A DNA stretch of 64,000 bases from Oscheius tipulae (taxonomy: Eukaryota; Nematoda; Chromadorea; Rhabditida; Rhabditidae), in assembly GCA_037178975.1 (NCBI GenBank), contig JASJZH010000003.1:3100001-3164000 (forward strand), given 5' to 3'. The translations under genes were made by a program, and so were the position numbers. The notes under the pieces were generated by a model that made no database searches, was not told the origin of the DNA, and worked only from the letters and a program-made list of their open reading frames with translations. Below are positions 13,053-23,133 of this stretch, in pieces (position 1 is the first letter of the stretch; every line of letters starts with the position of its first letter).

Positions 13053-13607
13053 TTATTTCTCTCGTTTCTTCCCAACCGAGCCCTTAGATTTGCTTTCCCC
13101 CGTCTCGGTCTTCGTCTCTTGCTTGAACTTCTTCTCCACAACTTTGTCCTCTTTTCCACTTTTCTGCATCTTGTAGATTGTAGCCGTTATCCACCTACTT
13201 TGGGCCTTTTTTTCGTTGTTCTCCTGTCGAGCGGAAGTTGTACCTTGTTGAGAGCGTTGTTCAGTAATTGCAGGCGTTTTCTTCTCTGATCCAAGAGTAG
13301 CGCCGAGTCGTTTGATGATTGCGTTAAAGTCGGGACGAACCGTCGCATTTTTCTACCAGATATCCTTGAGAAGAAGTTGAATAGTTTTCGGAGAACCGTC
13401 TAGCGGTGGAGGCATTTTAGCTCGTCGAATCTCCTTGATCATTCGAAACGTGGCACTGTCAGCTTCGAAATTGGCAAACGGCATGCTTCCGTTGCTAAAG
13501 ACTTCAAAACAGCGCCCCGTAAGTGCAGACGTCAGATTTGAAGTAAAACAACTTCTCTCATCTCGCGGGAGTAGTCCGTAGTACCAGGCTTGGTTCCGTC
13601 GCGTCAT
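13053..13607 (-). pseudogene. Tyrosine-kinase relic (C-terminal lobe)
   Basis: On the minus strand the frame reads FSNGSMPFANFE, then IKEIRRAKMPPPLDG and LLLKDIW, an in-frame TAG (13353-13355), then KNATVRPDFNAIIKRL. This is the end of a tyrosine kinase domain, where a complete gene would read SDVWSYG..LWE.FSNG.MPF and CW..NP..RP.F. The preceding piece KSDVCTYGALF is in another frame; about two bases appear missing near 13500-13512. A long lysine-rich tail (ending SKSKGSVGKKREK) follows. Lysine-rich tails after the RPxF motif are common in the expanded FER-type kinases of nematodes. No N-lobe is present. It is a frameshifted, truncated copy with a nonsense codon. Confidence 0.75.
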
Positions 13608-13780
13608 TGTGGTAACCAGCTACTACCCGGAAGTTGTTTCTTGTTCCTCACTAATTAGCTAGAAGTATGCAAGTATTTTCTTTTGCTTGTTAGGATTGAA
13701 CACTCTTCTCTAATTGTTGCCTTATCTAGAACTAGCAATTTTGTTTTAGGGTTGTGGAACTACAACTTAATCTCGCCGAG

Positions 13781-14402
13781 ATGCCAGCTACGAAACGAAA
13801 GGCAGAAAGTAAGCGATTTAATGCAGCAATTCATTGCTGTTACCTTAGAAAAGATGTTCTGCCATAATGAGGCTGAGCTTCAACGATTGACGGACGAGCT
13901 TCTGCAAACCCAGACAGACGTTGAAACACTCGTCGACGAGGTAACAATCATATACTTGCAGTATATTTTCAATTCTAAGGTTCTGCAATACCGCGAATTC
14001 TGTCCTGAGACTATCATGAAAATGTTCACAGCCTCCATGGAATCGAATCTCCTCAAACTGGTCAGTTATTCATATTTTATGGCAACAGATTTGTATTCAG
14101 GAAAGCATAGAGAACGACGAAGAGTATAATGTACCTCAAAGTATCGTCGATGTCGCAGATTCTCTTGCTGAACTCGTCGACATTGACAGTCTGCAACCGG
14201 AGAAACAGGAGCTTATTAGAGACTTGGAAAAGGTCAGTCAAGTCATTGTTTCGTACAATTTCTCTTTTTGCAGATGCGTCTTCGCGTTGACGAAACTGAT
14301 CGCCATACTGATTTGCTGACTTCTGCATTGACCGAAAACCCCGTTGTAGTTCTTCCCAAGGCCCGTCACCTGAGCAGACTTACCGATCTCTCATTCTTGT
14401 AA
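13781..14402 (+). CDS. Small coiled-coil protein, unrecognised
   Basis: About 150 residues in five exons with introns of about 40-45 bases. The start is MPATKRKAE and the end is HLSRLTDLSFL. The body has heptad-like helices: EAELQRLTDELLQTQTDVET, then VDVADSLAELVDIDSLQPEK and LIRDLEKMRLRVDETD. A probable trans-splice acceptor (TTGTTTTAG) lies about 30 bases before the ATG. Size and helical pattern suit a subunit of a larger assembly, for example a kinetochore or centrosome component, but no family motif supports that. V-ATPase subunit D begins about 345 bases downstream on the same strand. Confidence 0.7.
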
Positions 14403-14747
14403 ATTATATTAAAAAACCCGTTTCTCTTCAATGAAAGTTGCTTCTCTCCCTGTTTACCTGACAAAATAAGGGTAGCAAAGCACTTTTTTTACCGCACAAT
14501 CTTTCGCGCTCCAGCGCTAATCATTGGTCCCTGTTCTGTCGATAGGCGTGGTCTATTGGTTTTTGCACTGAATACTCATAGTTAAAGTTATTTTGTGGGT
14601 TATTTCTTTTGGTAAAGACATGTAATGTCTTTCGAACTATGTGTTGCATTCATTTCCACCATGTCCATTTCCTCTTAACCCCTTTTTTCGGCGAAACTTG
14701 AAACCATTCACGAAATTGGCGTAAAACGGCTTATTTACAGGTAAACC

Positions 14748-15806
14748 ATGTCTGGAGGAGGAAAGGATCGGATTGCGGTTTTCCCGTCTCGAATGTAAGA
14801 TCATTTGCTCGATTTTTGACTTGAACGAATTAAGGGCCCAGACGGTCATGAAAGGGCGTCTGAAAGGAGCCCAGAAAGGTCATTCCCTTCTGAAGAAGAA
14901 AGCCGATGCTCTCAACATGCGATTCCGTGATATTCTCCGCAAAATTGTAGAGGTTGGTTCTATTTCTTTGTTTCTCCGATCTCTCCTTTTTTAGAACAAA
15001 GTCCTGATGGGTGAAGTGATGAAGGAAGCTGCTTTCTCTCTAGCTGAGGCCAAATTCACAGCTGGAGACTTCTCTCACACGGTTATTCAGAATGTCAGCC
15101 AGGCTCAGTACCGTGTTCGCATGAAGAAGGAAAATGTCGTCGGTTCGTTTTCTTGCCTATCCCTTTGTAAGCACCCCGTTCAGGAGTACTTCTGCCAGTA
15201 TTCGATGCCTACACCGATGGACCTGACGCGTATGATCTGACCGGTCTCGGCAAAGGAGGAGCCAACATCGCCAAGCTGAAAAAAAACTACAGCAAGGCCG
15301 TTGAGTTGCTCGTCGAGCTCGCCACTCTTCAGACCTGCTTTATTACTCTTGATGAAGCTATCAAGGTCACCAACAGACGTGTCAACGCTATCGAGCACGG
15401 TCGGTATTCCTAGTTTTTATACATGTTTTTATGATACACTCGCTCTACTCTTTCTGTATACCGACAGGCTTTGGTTGAGGGTTTCGGATAATCTGGCGTC
15501 AAATCTTTGCTATGTTTCGCTCAACTACAATTTTCAGTTATCATTCCTCGTATCGAGAACACGCTGACGTACATTGTCACCGAGCTGGACGAGATGGAGC
15601 GTGAAGAGTTCTTCCGGTTTGCATCCCATTTGGCTCCATTCAATATCTTTTTTAGAATGAAGAAGATCCAAGCCAACAAGAAAAAGCAGAAGGAAGCCGA
15701 ATTGTTGGAGCGAGGATCTACGGCCGAGGACGCTGAAGCCACAGAGAATCATCAGCATCGTAACATACTGCAAAACGAGGATGACCTACCAGTTCTTTTC
15801 TCCTAG
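14748..15806 (+). CDS. V-type ATPase subunit D
   Basis: Central stalk (rotor) subunit of the V1 sector, which couples ATP hydrolysis to proton pumping. The protein starts [16 protein letters not shown], close to the family consensus, and continues [20 protein letters not shown], the N-terminal helix of the rotor. The middle has [17 protein letters not shown] and [16 protein letters not shown], and the C-terminal helix [20 protein letters not shown], all diagnostic. The acidic tail ends EDDLPVLFS. The start follows ATTTACAG by seven bases. Two introns are very short; one of about 120 bases lies near 15400-15535. The length of about 250 residues is normal. Confidence 0.95.
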
Positions 15807-16615
15807 GTGACCCCTCCGCCTGCTCATGTCTCCCCCTGACACATTATGTCCATATTTTCTTCACCTTGCTCTTCTTCCTACACATTCCCTTTAGCACTTC
15901 CTAAAATGTGATAAATCCAGTTTGTAATTTATAGAGAAAGAGGTCCCGCCTCCCAGCCAGCCACGTACTAGATCGATTTCCGGCGTGCGAATCCAAACAT
16001 AGAGAGAGCGCAGTTTTTATCTCCGTAGACAACAGAAATCTATTCTTTGCAATTGTCTAAAGTTTGTATAAATAAACACATCCTTCCAACACAGCTGCTT
16101 GCCACAATCTGTATTGACTACTCTTGCATATTTATACAGTCAGCAGGCTGTCATGCACTGATACCAGCCTGTTTTCGTCAAATCTGCACAACTTGTTCTT
16201 TTCCCATCTTTAGCAAATCGAACCAACTTTGCTTTATAATTGAGTTAGGCCTAGCAATTATGTATTCCCGGGGCTGTCAAAAGCACGCACACACTTTTCG
16301 ATTAGAGCCAGCACTGACCAGGCTTCTACACATTTTAAGGAGAAGTCATCTTTTCATCTTATCGAAAACACATTGAATATTCAGACGTTGGGTGTTTCTT
16401 TCAATAAAAACTTTGGCTATGAAAGGATTGAAAAAGAACCTTTGTTCAAATTGCTAGAGGCATTCCTCCGTGTATTGGTTCTTCCAGTATTAGGACAAGA
16501 CCCTTCAGTCCACATTGATCGAGCTCCTGCCTGCCCGCTTGACATTGACGCTTACCCAATTTCGTTTTACGACTGACTCTTCCATTATTGCTTATTCAAA
16601 TCTTCTTTTCAGGCG
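15807..16615. other. Intergenic, no gene seen
   Basis: AT-rich sequence between V-ATPase D and cytochrome b561. I see only short unsupported open frames. The final stretch TCTTCTTTTCAG at 16602-16613 is a strong 3' splice site immediately before the next start codon. Confidence 0.5.
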
Positions 16616-17565
16616 ATGGTCGCCCTATTATTCGATCCGAACTACGTGATCCTCCGCGAAGATCTCAGTCTGAAGCTCTTCAATATATTCCTCGTCGCCT
16701 CGCAAATATGTGGTATGTGGTTGTTTGTTTTATGAGTAATTTCCGGTTCATAGGCGGAATGGCGATTCTGCTCGTAGCAATATGGATGGGATCATATGAC
16801 GAGGGATTCGCCTGGACTGAAGACCCGGATAGAGAGTTCCATTATCACCCAACATTCATGGTCATGGGGATGGTTTTTGTGTACGGCGAGTCAATTCTCG
16901 TCTATCGTGTCTTCCGCAACGAACGCAAAAAGTTCAGCAAGACTCTTCACGTCGTCTTACATTCTATGGTCAGACTTTTCATCATTTTTCACTCATAACC
17001 TGGTTCAGGTTCTCGTCTTTATGCTGATCGCTCTGAAAGCCGTGTGGGACTCTCACGATCTCCACAGAACTCCAGATGGTCAGCCAGATCCGATCCCCAA
17101 CCTGATGTCTCTTCATTCTTGGATTGGTCTCACCGTCGCTCTCTCTTTTATGCTTCAGGTGCTAGGGTCTTTTTTTTCCTTAGAACCCAATTCAGTACGC
17201 CGTCGGATTCGTAAGCTTTTTCGCTCCCGGACTCTCGATTTCGATGAGAGAAATGATCATGCCCTTCCATCAGTTCTTCGGACTGGTCATCTTCATTTGT
17301 GTCTCCGTTGCCGTCGCTCTAGGAATCTCTGAACGGGCTGCTTGGAAGCATACGTAGGTTTTAGCAGTTTTTTTTAAAACTTTAAATGTTTTTCAGCTGC
17401 TGGACAAAGGATCGTACGATGTGTGCCCAACATACGGTCAGCAACTTTGTCGGTGTCTTCGTATTCGGCTTCATTTTCTGCGTGGCTATCCTTGTCGGAA
17501 ATCCTCGCTGGAAGCGTCGTCCTCTCCCCGAAGAAGAGTCTCTCCATCATCTGACCAACGACTAA
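16616..17565 (+). CDS. Cytochrome b561 family ferric/ascorbate reductase
   Basis: Transmembrane electron carrier that moves electrons from ascorbate across a membrane. The ATG lies three bases after TTTTCAG, giving MVALLFDPNYVILREDL. About six hydrophobic helices follow, starting LFNIFLVASQICGGMAILL. Four histidines stand at the expected heme positions: YHPTFM, VLHSMVLVF, SLHSWIGL and FHQFFGLVIF; the region before the fourth is AVGFVSFFAPG. The C-terminal helix NFVGVFVFGFIFCVAILV ends in a short tail (RRPLPEEESLHHLTND). The length of about 240 residues matches CYB561/CYBRD1-type proteins. All introns are short. Confidence 0.9.
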
Positions 17566-17804
17566 ACCCTTTCCGGATTTTACCAATTTGGTATCAATGT
17601 TCAAACCTTTTCGTAGATTTCTATGCTTTTGTACATTTTCCATTCTGCGCTACTTAACATGATCTCGCTGCTGTATCACTGTGCCCTTTTTCTCCTATAC
17701 GCGGTTAGTCAAGACATATACAATCTTTCTGTAGAAATAAAGTCTATCATTCATTCTGAATACATAAATGGGGAATATTAACACACATTTTATTGAAGAA
17801 AAGG

Positions 17805-18336
17805 CTAGTAATCTCTCTGTTCACCGAAGGGAGTACAAACAAGTTCTCCGTCCATCATTCGTCGACACAGGACGAGCTCGCCGTCCTGTTTCATAGAACG
17901 CTTTCCGTATCGGGGCAAGACTGCTCGACCGTACCTGAAAAAGCTGTTTTCTTTTTGAAAAGGGATTGATTTTGACTAGGCCTTCGAGCGCAGAAAGATA
18001 CTGACAGGAAAGAGTCAAAGCTGGCAGCCATAGCCGTTACCTGACTTCACCTACCAGTTCCTTTTAGGTCTGAAATGATCTTTTTTTGAGGTCTGGATCA
18101 AAGATAGAAACTATCGGAAACTATCGTCAAGAGTTTCGAAAAATCGTGGAGGTTAGACGAAGAAGGAGACTATTACATGCTTTGAACTCTCATTTTGATT
18201 GTAGGTTGGGTTCTTAGACTGCGACTTACCTGGAGAGTAGGGCGGGTCTTTTCTCTGGGACATCCCGTTGATCCTGTGCACAGGCGACGAGAACGACAAA
18301 GCAGAGGGCGAGCAATGCGTGGAGCCAAGTCTTCAT
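17805..18336 (-). CDS. lury-1: Luqin-like RYamide neuropeptide precursor (LURY-1 type)
   Basis: Secreted neuropeptide precursor in two exons (18336-18230 and 17934-17805) joined by an intron of about 295 bases. Exon 1 encodes a signal peptide (MKTWLHALLALCFVVLVACA) then QDQRDVPEKRPALLS. The splice falls inside a codon and restores RYGRAVLPRYGKRS, giving two peptides, PALLSRY and AVLPRY, each followed by a glycine and basic residues (GR, GKR) for cleavage and amidation. These match the C. elegans LURY-1-1 and LURY-1-2 RYamides as I know them. A downstream pair of cysteines (LCRRMMDGELVCTPF) is the hallmark tail of luqin/RYamide precursors. In C. elegans these peptides act in feeding-evoked responses. 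The start lies two bases after CTTCCAG. Confidence 0.9.
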
Positions 18337-19793
18337 TTCTGGAAGTGTTCTTGCAAAAATGCACAAGAGTTGTTATATTGAGACAAGAGTCGAATCATGT
18401 CAGGAGAGATTTCCTCCGATTCGGCTGGTAGTAGCTTTGCGGAAACAGATGACGTGGGTATGAAGCTCATTGGAACTTTTTGAGTAGTCAATGGAACTAT
18501 AAAATGTTTCTCCTCTAGAAATTCTACTGAACTGGTTGTTATCTCTGAGAGAGATGAGGAGAGTAAAAGAACAGAGCAAACGGATGACGAAAGAGGCTGG
18601 AGGCAGATGATCCGCGGTGTCTATTGCACTGTGGGAGAATCCATCTTCTTGCTACGAGAGGGAGGAGGAAGGGGGAAAAGGGAAGGAATGTCTCTTCTGG
18701 ATTCTGATCAGGTGGATTTAAAAAAGGAGAGAGGGCGGAGCGTGGAGGGAGGAAGGGGTGGGTCTCAGCCACCGTAACAGAGAACAAGACAAACATCAAA
18801 AGACTCAAAAAAGCGATGAGTCAGGTTGTTTTACTGCAGTAGTCACGGTTCAGACTATGGTAAGACTCGGATACAACTGAGGTATGTAGAAAGAGCTTGA
18901 GTGACTAGGGAAAGTGTGAGATCTGAAAAGAGAGCCTCGTTTATAAAATACTCCCAAAATACCAGGTATTGTTTCATCGCCATCGAGTCAAGCCTATTGT
19001 TGCAGAGACCAATTAGCGCAAAAAAACTATTGTCTCTCGCCTTGAGCTCAAACAGTTTAGTAATGACGCGAGAGAGGAAAACAGAGTTGGACTGAAACTC
19101 TAGAGTTGATTGCTAATGGGTGATGTTGAGTAAGAGCCAAGAGCGAGAGAAACTTTAGACCCAAGTCCCCCAAATGGAGGGCTATAACCTCTTTGTCAGC
19201 CTCATTCGGAAATCTCGGAGAGACATTCGTCACGTCTAATAGAACTGTTCCTGTCTCTCTGAATGGGCTCCAGCCATCGCCCACAGAATATGTACGAATC
19301 ACCCAAGGAGACTGCTCTCCGATGACAAAAGTGCGTGTCAGAAAATGTTTAATAGCTTTCAAGTGGCGAGAGACAAATCGCCCGAAACGAGACACCATAA
19401 GTGAGCACTTTTGGATAAGGTTTCAATCTGGAAGGAAACTGACGGGGGAGGTGCCAAATACGCACAAACTTGGACGATTTTTCAACGAAAATAAACAATC
19501 CATTTTGGAAACTGATCTGATGACGTGCGAATAGGAGTGGGAGCACATACCACGTCTGTCACTGACCCTTGGAGATCTTCAGATTCCATTCTTGTGAATG
19601 TAGTCTTGTGTCTCGCCAATGAAGAAGAAAGAACTCCTTATCTTCAAGTTCGGTGAGTAAATTTTCGATTGAACTCTTCTAAAAATATGCCGTACTACCT
19701 GAAGCTGTTCAGGTAGAGTCTGCTTCTCTAACATACAGGTGTAATGAGGGTGTACCTTGCTCACTTCAGAACTGATCCCGAGGGTTTATGTTC
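18337..19793. other. Intergenic, upstream of the neuropeptide gene
   Basis: About 1.5 kb with no supported gene. A 113-residue open frame at 19193-19534 (plus) and overlapping minus-strand frames show no domain. This stretch presumably includes the neuropeptide promoter. It borders the relic cluster on its right side. Confidence 0.45.
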
Positions 19794-19856
19794 ACCAGCT
19801 GCCGATCGCAGCCCTTTGGCCTTGACTTAGAGGCGGCTGCGCCGCTTCCCTAGTAA
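19794..19856 (+). repeat. Short repeat, copy A of inverted pair
   Basis: Begins ACCAGCTGCCGATCGCAG and ends CGCCGCTTCCCTAGTAA. The reverse complement of 20491-20570 begins ACCAGCTGCCGACGGCAG and ends CGCCGCTTTCCTAGTAA. The ends are well conserved while the middles differ in length. These look like two copies of a small non-autonomous repeat facing each other around the kinase relic. Confidence 0.65.
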
Positions 19857-19889
19857 CAGTTTCCTCCACAGCTAGCTTCTCCCCTTGTC

Positions 19890-20868
19890 TCTTGACATGA
19901 AAAAAAAGAAACCTGTCGAGGTGTAAGTTGAACCGAAGGTAGAGAACTGCCAGCAGTTGTTCAGCAGATCAGCCACATCCCGAGCATGGTCCTCTCCTTG
20001 AGCGATCTGACGAAGACGTCGGATAAATTTGAACAGCATTTTGGCATTGCGAGAAAGCGTCCGGAAGACTCTTCCTGACCTCTTGCTTCGAGAATCCGTT
20101 CCAAGGGTCCAGGCCATCTGTGAAGATCTCGTACATGAGAATGCCGAACGTATAGATGTGGATAGAACATCATGTGCTCGAGACTCTCACGTGACATCTA
20201 TCGGGACGGCAGCTTCTGGTTCTTATTGACCTCGATCGTTCTGTGAGAGAGACCGAAATCCGAGAGTTTGACAAACTGCTGTAGAGGCAGTTCCGAGTCG
20301 CCCAGTCCCTGAATTCGTGCGGTCAATATGGGCTCTTTAGGGATCTTTCTTTACTAGTGATGTTCGCAGAGGTGTCCATCCGTCTGTCATGGTGTCCGCA
20401 CAATTGCATATCAACATTAATACCCAAAAACTCTGGCAAGTCATTTCATGTCAAGCGACAAGATGAAGAGATAACTGGGGGCAACTTTTGTTACTAGGAA
20501 AGCGGCGAAGCCACCTGTTATCATTTAAGCCAAGACTAAACGGGCTGCAAAGCTGCCGTCGGCAGCTGGTCTGTATCGATACCCCTACCTGAGAATCGTC
20601 AAAGTGAATCTCTACTCCTACCTGTGGACCAGTCCCTTCCTGTGCAGATAGTCGATGCTAGGAGCGGTACCATGAGACATCATGGGCTTCTCCGATACTT
20701 TCACATTGCCCACATTTTTCAAGAGATACGTCTTCAGCTCTTTCTTCTCTAGTTCGATGATAATGTACAGAGACGATTACCCCTTCAACATGTCCGAGTT
20801 CTTCAAGCTCTTGTTGAACGCTTGTCCGCAGAGCAGACAGCAGTGGTTGCTTCTGAACCTGGCATCAG
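19890..20868 (-). pseudogene. Tyrosine-kinase relic (frameshifted domain)
   Basis: Pieces of one kinase domain read in order on the minus strand. They are LYIIIELEKKELKTYLLKN, SIDYLHRKGLVHR, then after an intron DWATRNCLYSS (catalytic loop), VKLSDFGLSHR (DFG) in a shifted frame, and LPSR-stop-MSRESLEH, where the usual tryptophan of RWM(S/A)PE is TAG (20198-20200). Next come IYTFGILMYEIFTDGLDPW in a third frame and VADLLNNCWQF in a fourth. It therefore has at least three frame changes and one nonsense codon. The intron between HR and DW contains one of the inverted short repeats. The N-lobe glycine loop is absent. The family looks FER-like, as in the relic at 13 kb. Confidence 0.75.
20491..20570 (-). 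repeat. Short repeat, copy B of inverted pair
   Basis: Opposite-orientation partner of 19794-19856, with about 17 extra bases in the middle. It sits within the intron-like gap of the kinase relic. Confidence 0.65.
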
Positions 20869-22055
20869 CTTAAACGTTATGAAAGGGACTTCGAAATTAT
20901 CACCCAACAAGTTAACATGGGTAGTGTTACCAAGATCATGAGAGATGAGAAGGTAGATCCTACCACATGCTTGATTCTGCTCGTTCAGTTTCTTACTCTG
21001 GAAAATATCATCAAGAAGGCTAATGTGAAGAACGGAGGCTTAAACTACCAGCTCAAATTGACTAAGCTGAACGGCGCCTCGAAAGACTGGCTTTCGAAAG
21101 AACGTCTCTACCTCGGAATTTGGGTCAACATGCCTCCTCGTACTTCCGGCGCTGATCAGATCATTCCTATGATTGGCTATTCTGCAGTAAGCACTTTTTC
21201 TTTCCTTCTTCTTACTTACAACCATTTCAGAACATGTCTACTCTTCGCGACGAGTTTTTTTGGTGATTTCGCTCTCGCCAACAGCACTCATGATGACTTT
21301 CTTGTAATTCTCAATAACATGGTCACCGAATGCGTTGAACGTCATTTGGCTTCTGGAAACGACCTTAAGGAACTTGTGATCTATCGCTCAAACACTGACG
21401 AGGGAAGCTATTCTACTGTTCTCACACGCGAGATCCCCATCGTCAAAGCCACCTTGATTCAAGCCCAGCTACCCAATGTCAAGCTGATCTACATTCTGGT
21501 GTCCAAGGATCACAATGTTCGTCTGATGAAGGATACTATTCCTCTGACTCACAAGTCCTCTGACATGATACGTTTATTGTAATGATCATTGTAAATCTCT
21601 TTTGCAGAATGTTGGCGCTGAAATCGTTGCTGACTCTAGTATTGTGAGTCCTGCTTTCAAGGTAGACCTTTCATTCCATGCCTTTAAACATGCATTCTAC
21701 AGGAATTTTACCTCAACTCGCACACAACTCTCCAGGGCACTGCTTTGACTCCTCGCCTTTGACGACTGTGATACTCCGATGGATAGTCTGGAGGGATTCA
21801 CCTGGGCTCTGACTCATCTTCATCAAATTGTTGATCTCACCGTATCTCTTCCGGCCCCTCTCTACATCGCGTAAGCTATGGTTTGACAGTACAGTCCTTG
21901 GCAATTTTAGTCGCTGCTATGCTGATTGTGGTCGCAACTCCTATAATGAACGTGAAAGTGGATGTAACCACCTCACTCCCGACTTCAAGAAATACTCTCA
22001 GAAGATCTGCTACACTACATCAAGCGTCATGAAGGAAATACGCATTAATGCCTGA
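20869..22055 (+). pseudogene. Truncated Argonaute (MID/PIWI part), probably non-functional
   Basis: The protein begins abruptly at LKRYERDFEIITQQVNMG after an acceptor-like GGCATCAG and matches Argonautes from the end of MID into PIWI. Motifs are KANVKNGGLNYQLKL, LYLGIWVN, STLRDEFFGDFAL, ELVIYRSNTDEGS, EFYLNSHTTLQGTALTPRL, DSLEGFTWALTHLHQIVDL and LPAPLYIA. Slicer residues are replaced: the aspartates of (G)(A)DV and YRDG are W and S, and the histidine of YYAH is lost, as in nematode WAGO-type Argonautes. The N, L1, PAZ and most MID domains are missing. The frame breaks at about 21756 after TPRL, where roughly 14 bases seem lost before FDDCDTPMD. The exon junction near 21570 also lacks an in-phase donor. 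Confidence 0.75.
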
Positions 22056-22265
22056 AAGCGCATGTTTGTTTGTTTTCCAACACAGTTGGATATGTATGTT
22101 ACATCGTTTTTTTTTAAATTTAATAAGTTGTTATGATTACTCTTGAAAAAAGCACAAGGTCAGGTGGGACTGCTTTAATCGATCGCTTTTATTTTGAACA
22201 CGTACGACGGGTAGCCTCTGGGTTTGGGGTGATCACCATAGTAACGTCTCATTTGCTGGGACTGG

Positions 22266-23097
22266 ATGGAGTCTGATTCTGCCGAAACTATTCAGCGTTG
22301 GTGGCGGAAAAAGTTGGAGGATGACCGCCGAGTGGCTGAGAAAACACGACAAATGTGGGTTTCGCCGACTTTTGAAAACTGCAGCTATTCAGAGCAGAGG
22401 ACCGCAGCTTTGCCAAAGTGACTCTGCAAAATAATGCGTTGATTGCAAGACTGGCTCAGCTGCGCGAGGAGAAGGCATTCGAGAGCTTAAAATATGAGAG
22501 AGTCCTGAATATGCCGGCTCGAGAGGTGAACGAGTTCATGAAAAGCAGCACCAACATGGAGAAGACCCATTCTTCTTTCGAGCGAAAGTATATGGAAAGA
22601 CGGCACAGTGCAGCAAAAGTCATCCAAAGAGCGGTGAGTTTCAAGCTATAACATGGACTGAAATCAATTGCAGTTCCGAAAATACTACAGACTGCGGATG
22701 GCACGTAAGGTCTTGCGTTCTTTGACAGTTATCAAGCCGAGCAAACGAGTCGAATACCTGGATAAGATCAACGAGCGTCTGGGCAACAAGAGAATTATCA
22801 GAGCTGTGCCACTGGAAGAAATAAGGAGCAGATTAGTAGAACATAAGGCTACGAGAGCGAAAGAAGCCCAACTGTTCGCGGAGAGAAGACAACTCGCCAA
22901 GGACATGAAGAGGGCTTCCATCTCGTTGACCAGTAAGCTCACAAGAAAACTCAGTACTCTTTTCAGTAGCCTCTCTGGAGATGCTCAACAGCTCTAGTCT
23001 TTCTTCTCTGGCCGTCTCAAAGCCTCTAGCCAACTACAAGGCCGAATTATTTCATTTCAGCCAGCTGAAACAGATAGAAGAAAACGGATTTTTATAA
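22266..23097 (+). CDS. IQ-motif coiled-coil protein
   Basis: About 230 residues, predominantly charged helix. The N-terminus MESDSAETIQRWWRKKLEDD and the middle SAAKVIQRAFRKYYRLRMAR are IQ-like calmodulin-binding motifs (IQxxxRxxxxR pattern); the second one is assembled across an intron. Helical segments such as LQNNALIARLAQLREEKAFE and the region KEAQLFAERRQLAKDMKRAS suggest coiled coil. It resembles sperm or ciliary IQ proteins in general character but I cannot place it in a family. The stop codon is only 36 bases from the stop of ALKBH4, which runs the opposite way, so the 3' ends probably overlap. Confidence 0.7.
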
Positions 23098-23133
23098 ACT
23101 ATGAAAAATCAACAAACATGTAAGAGGAAACGA

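Noticed and set aside
19057-19534. Overlapping frames of 113 residues on both strands.
   Set aside because: They lie opposite each other, show no domain or splice continuation, and composition alone can explain them.
20682-20873. Plus-strand 63-residue frame just before the Argonaute relic, considered as its missing N-terminal exon.
   Set aside because: It is antisense to recognisable kinase sequence and has no Argonaute features.
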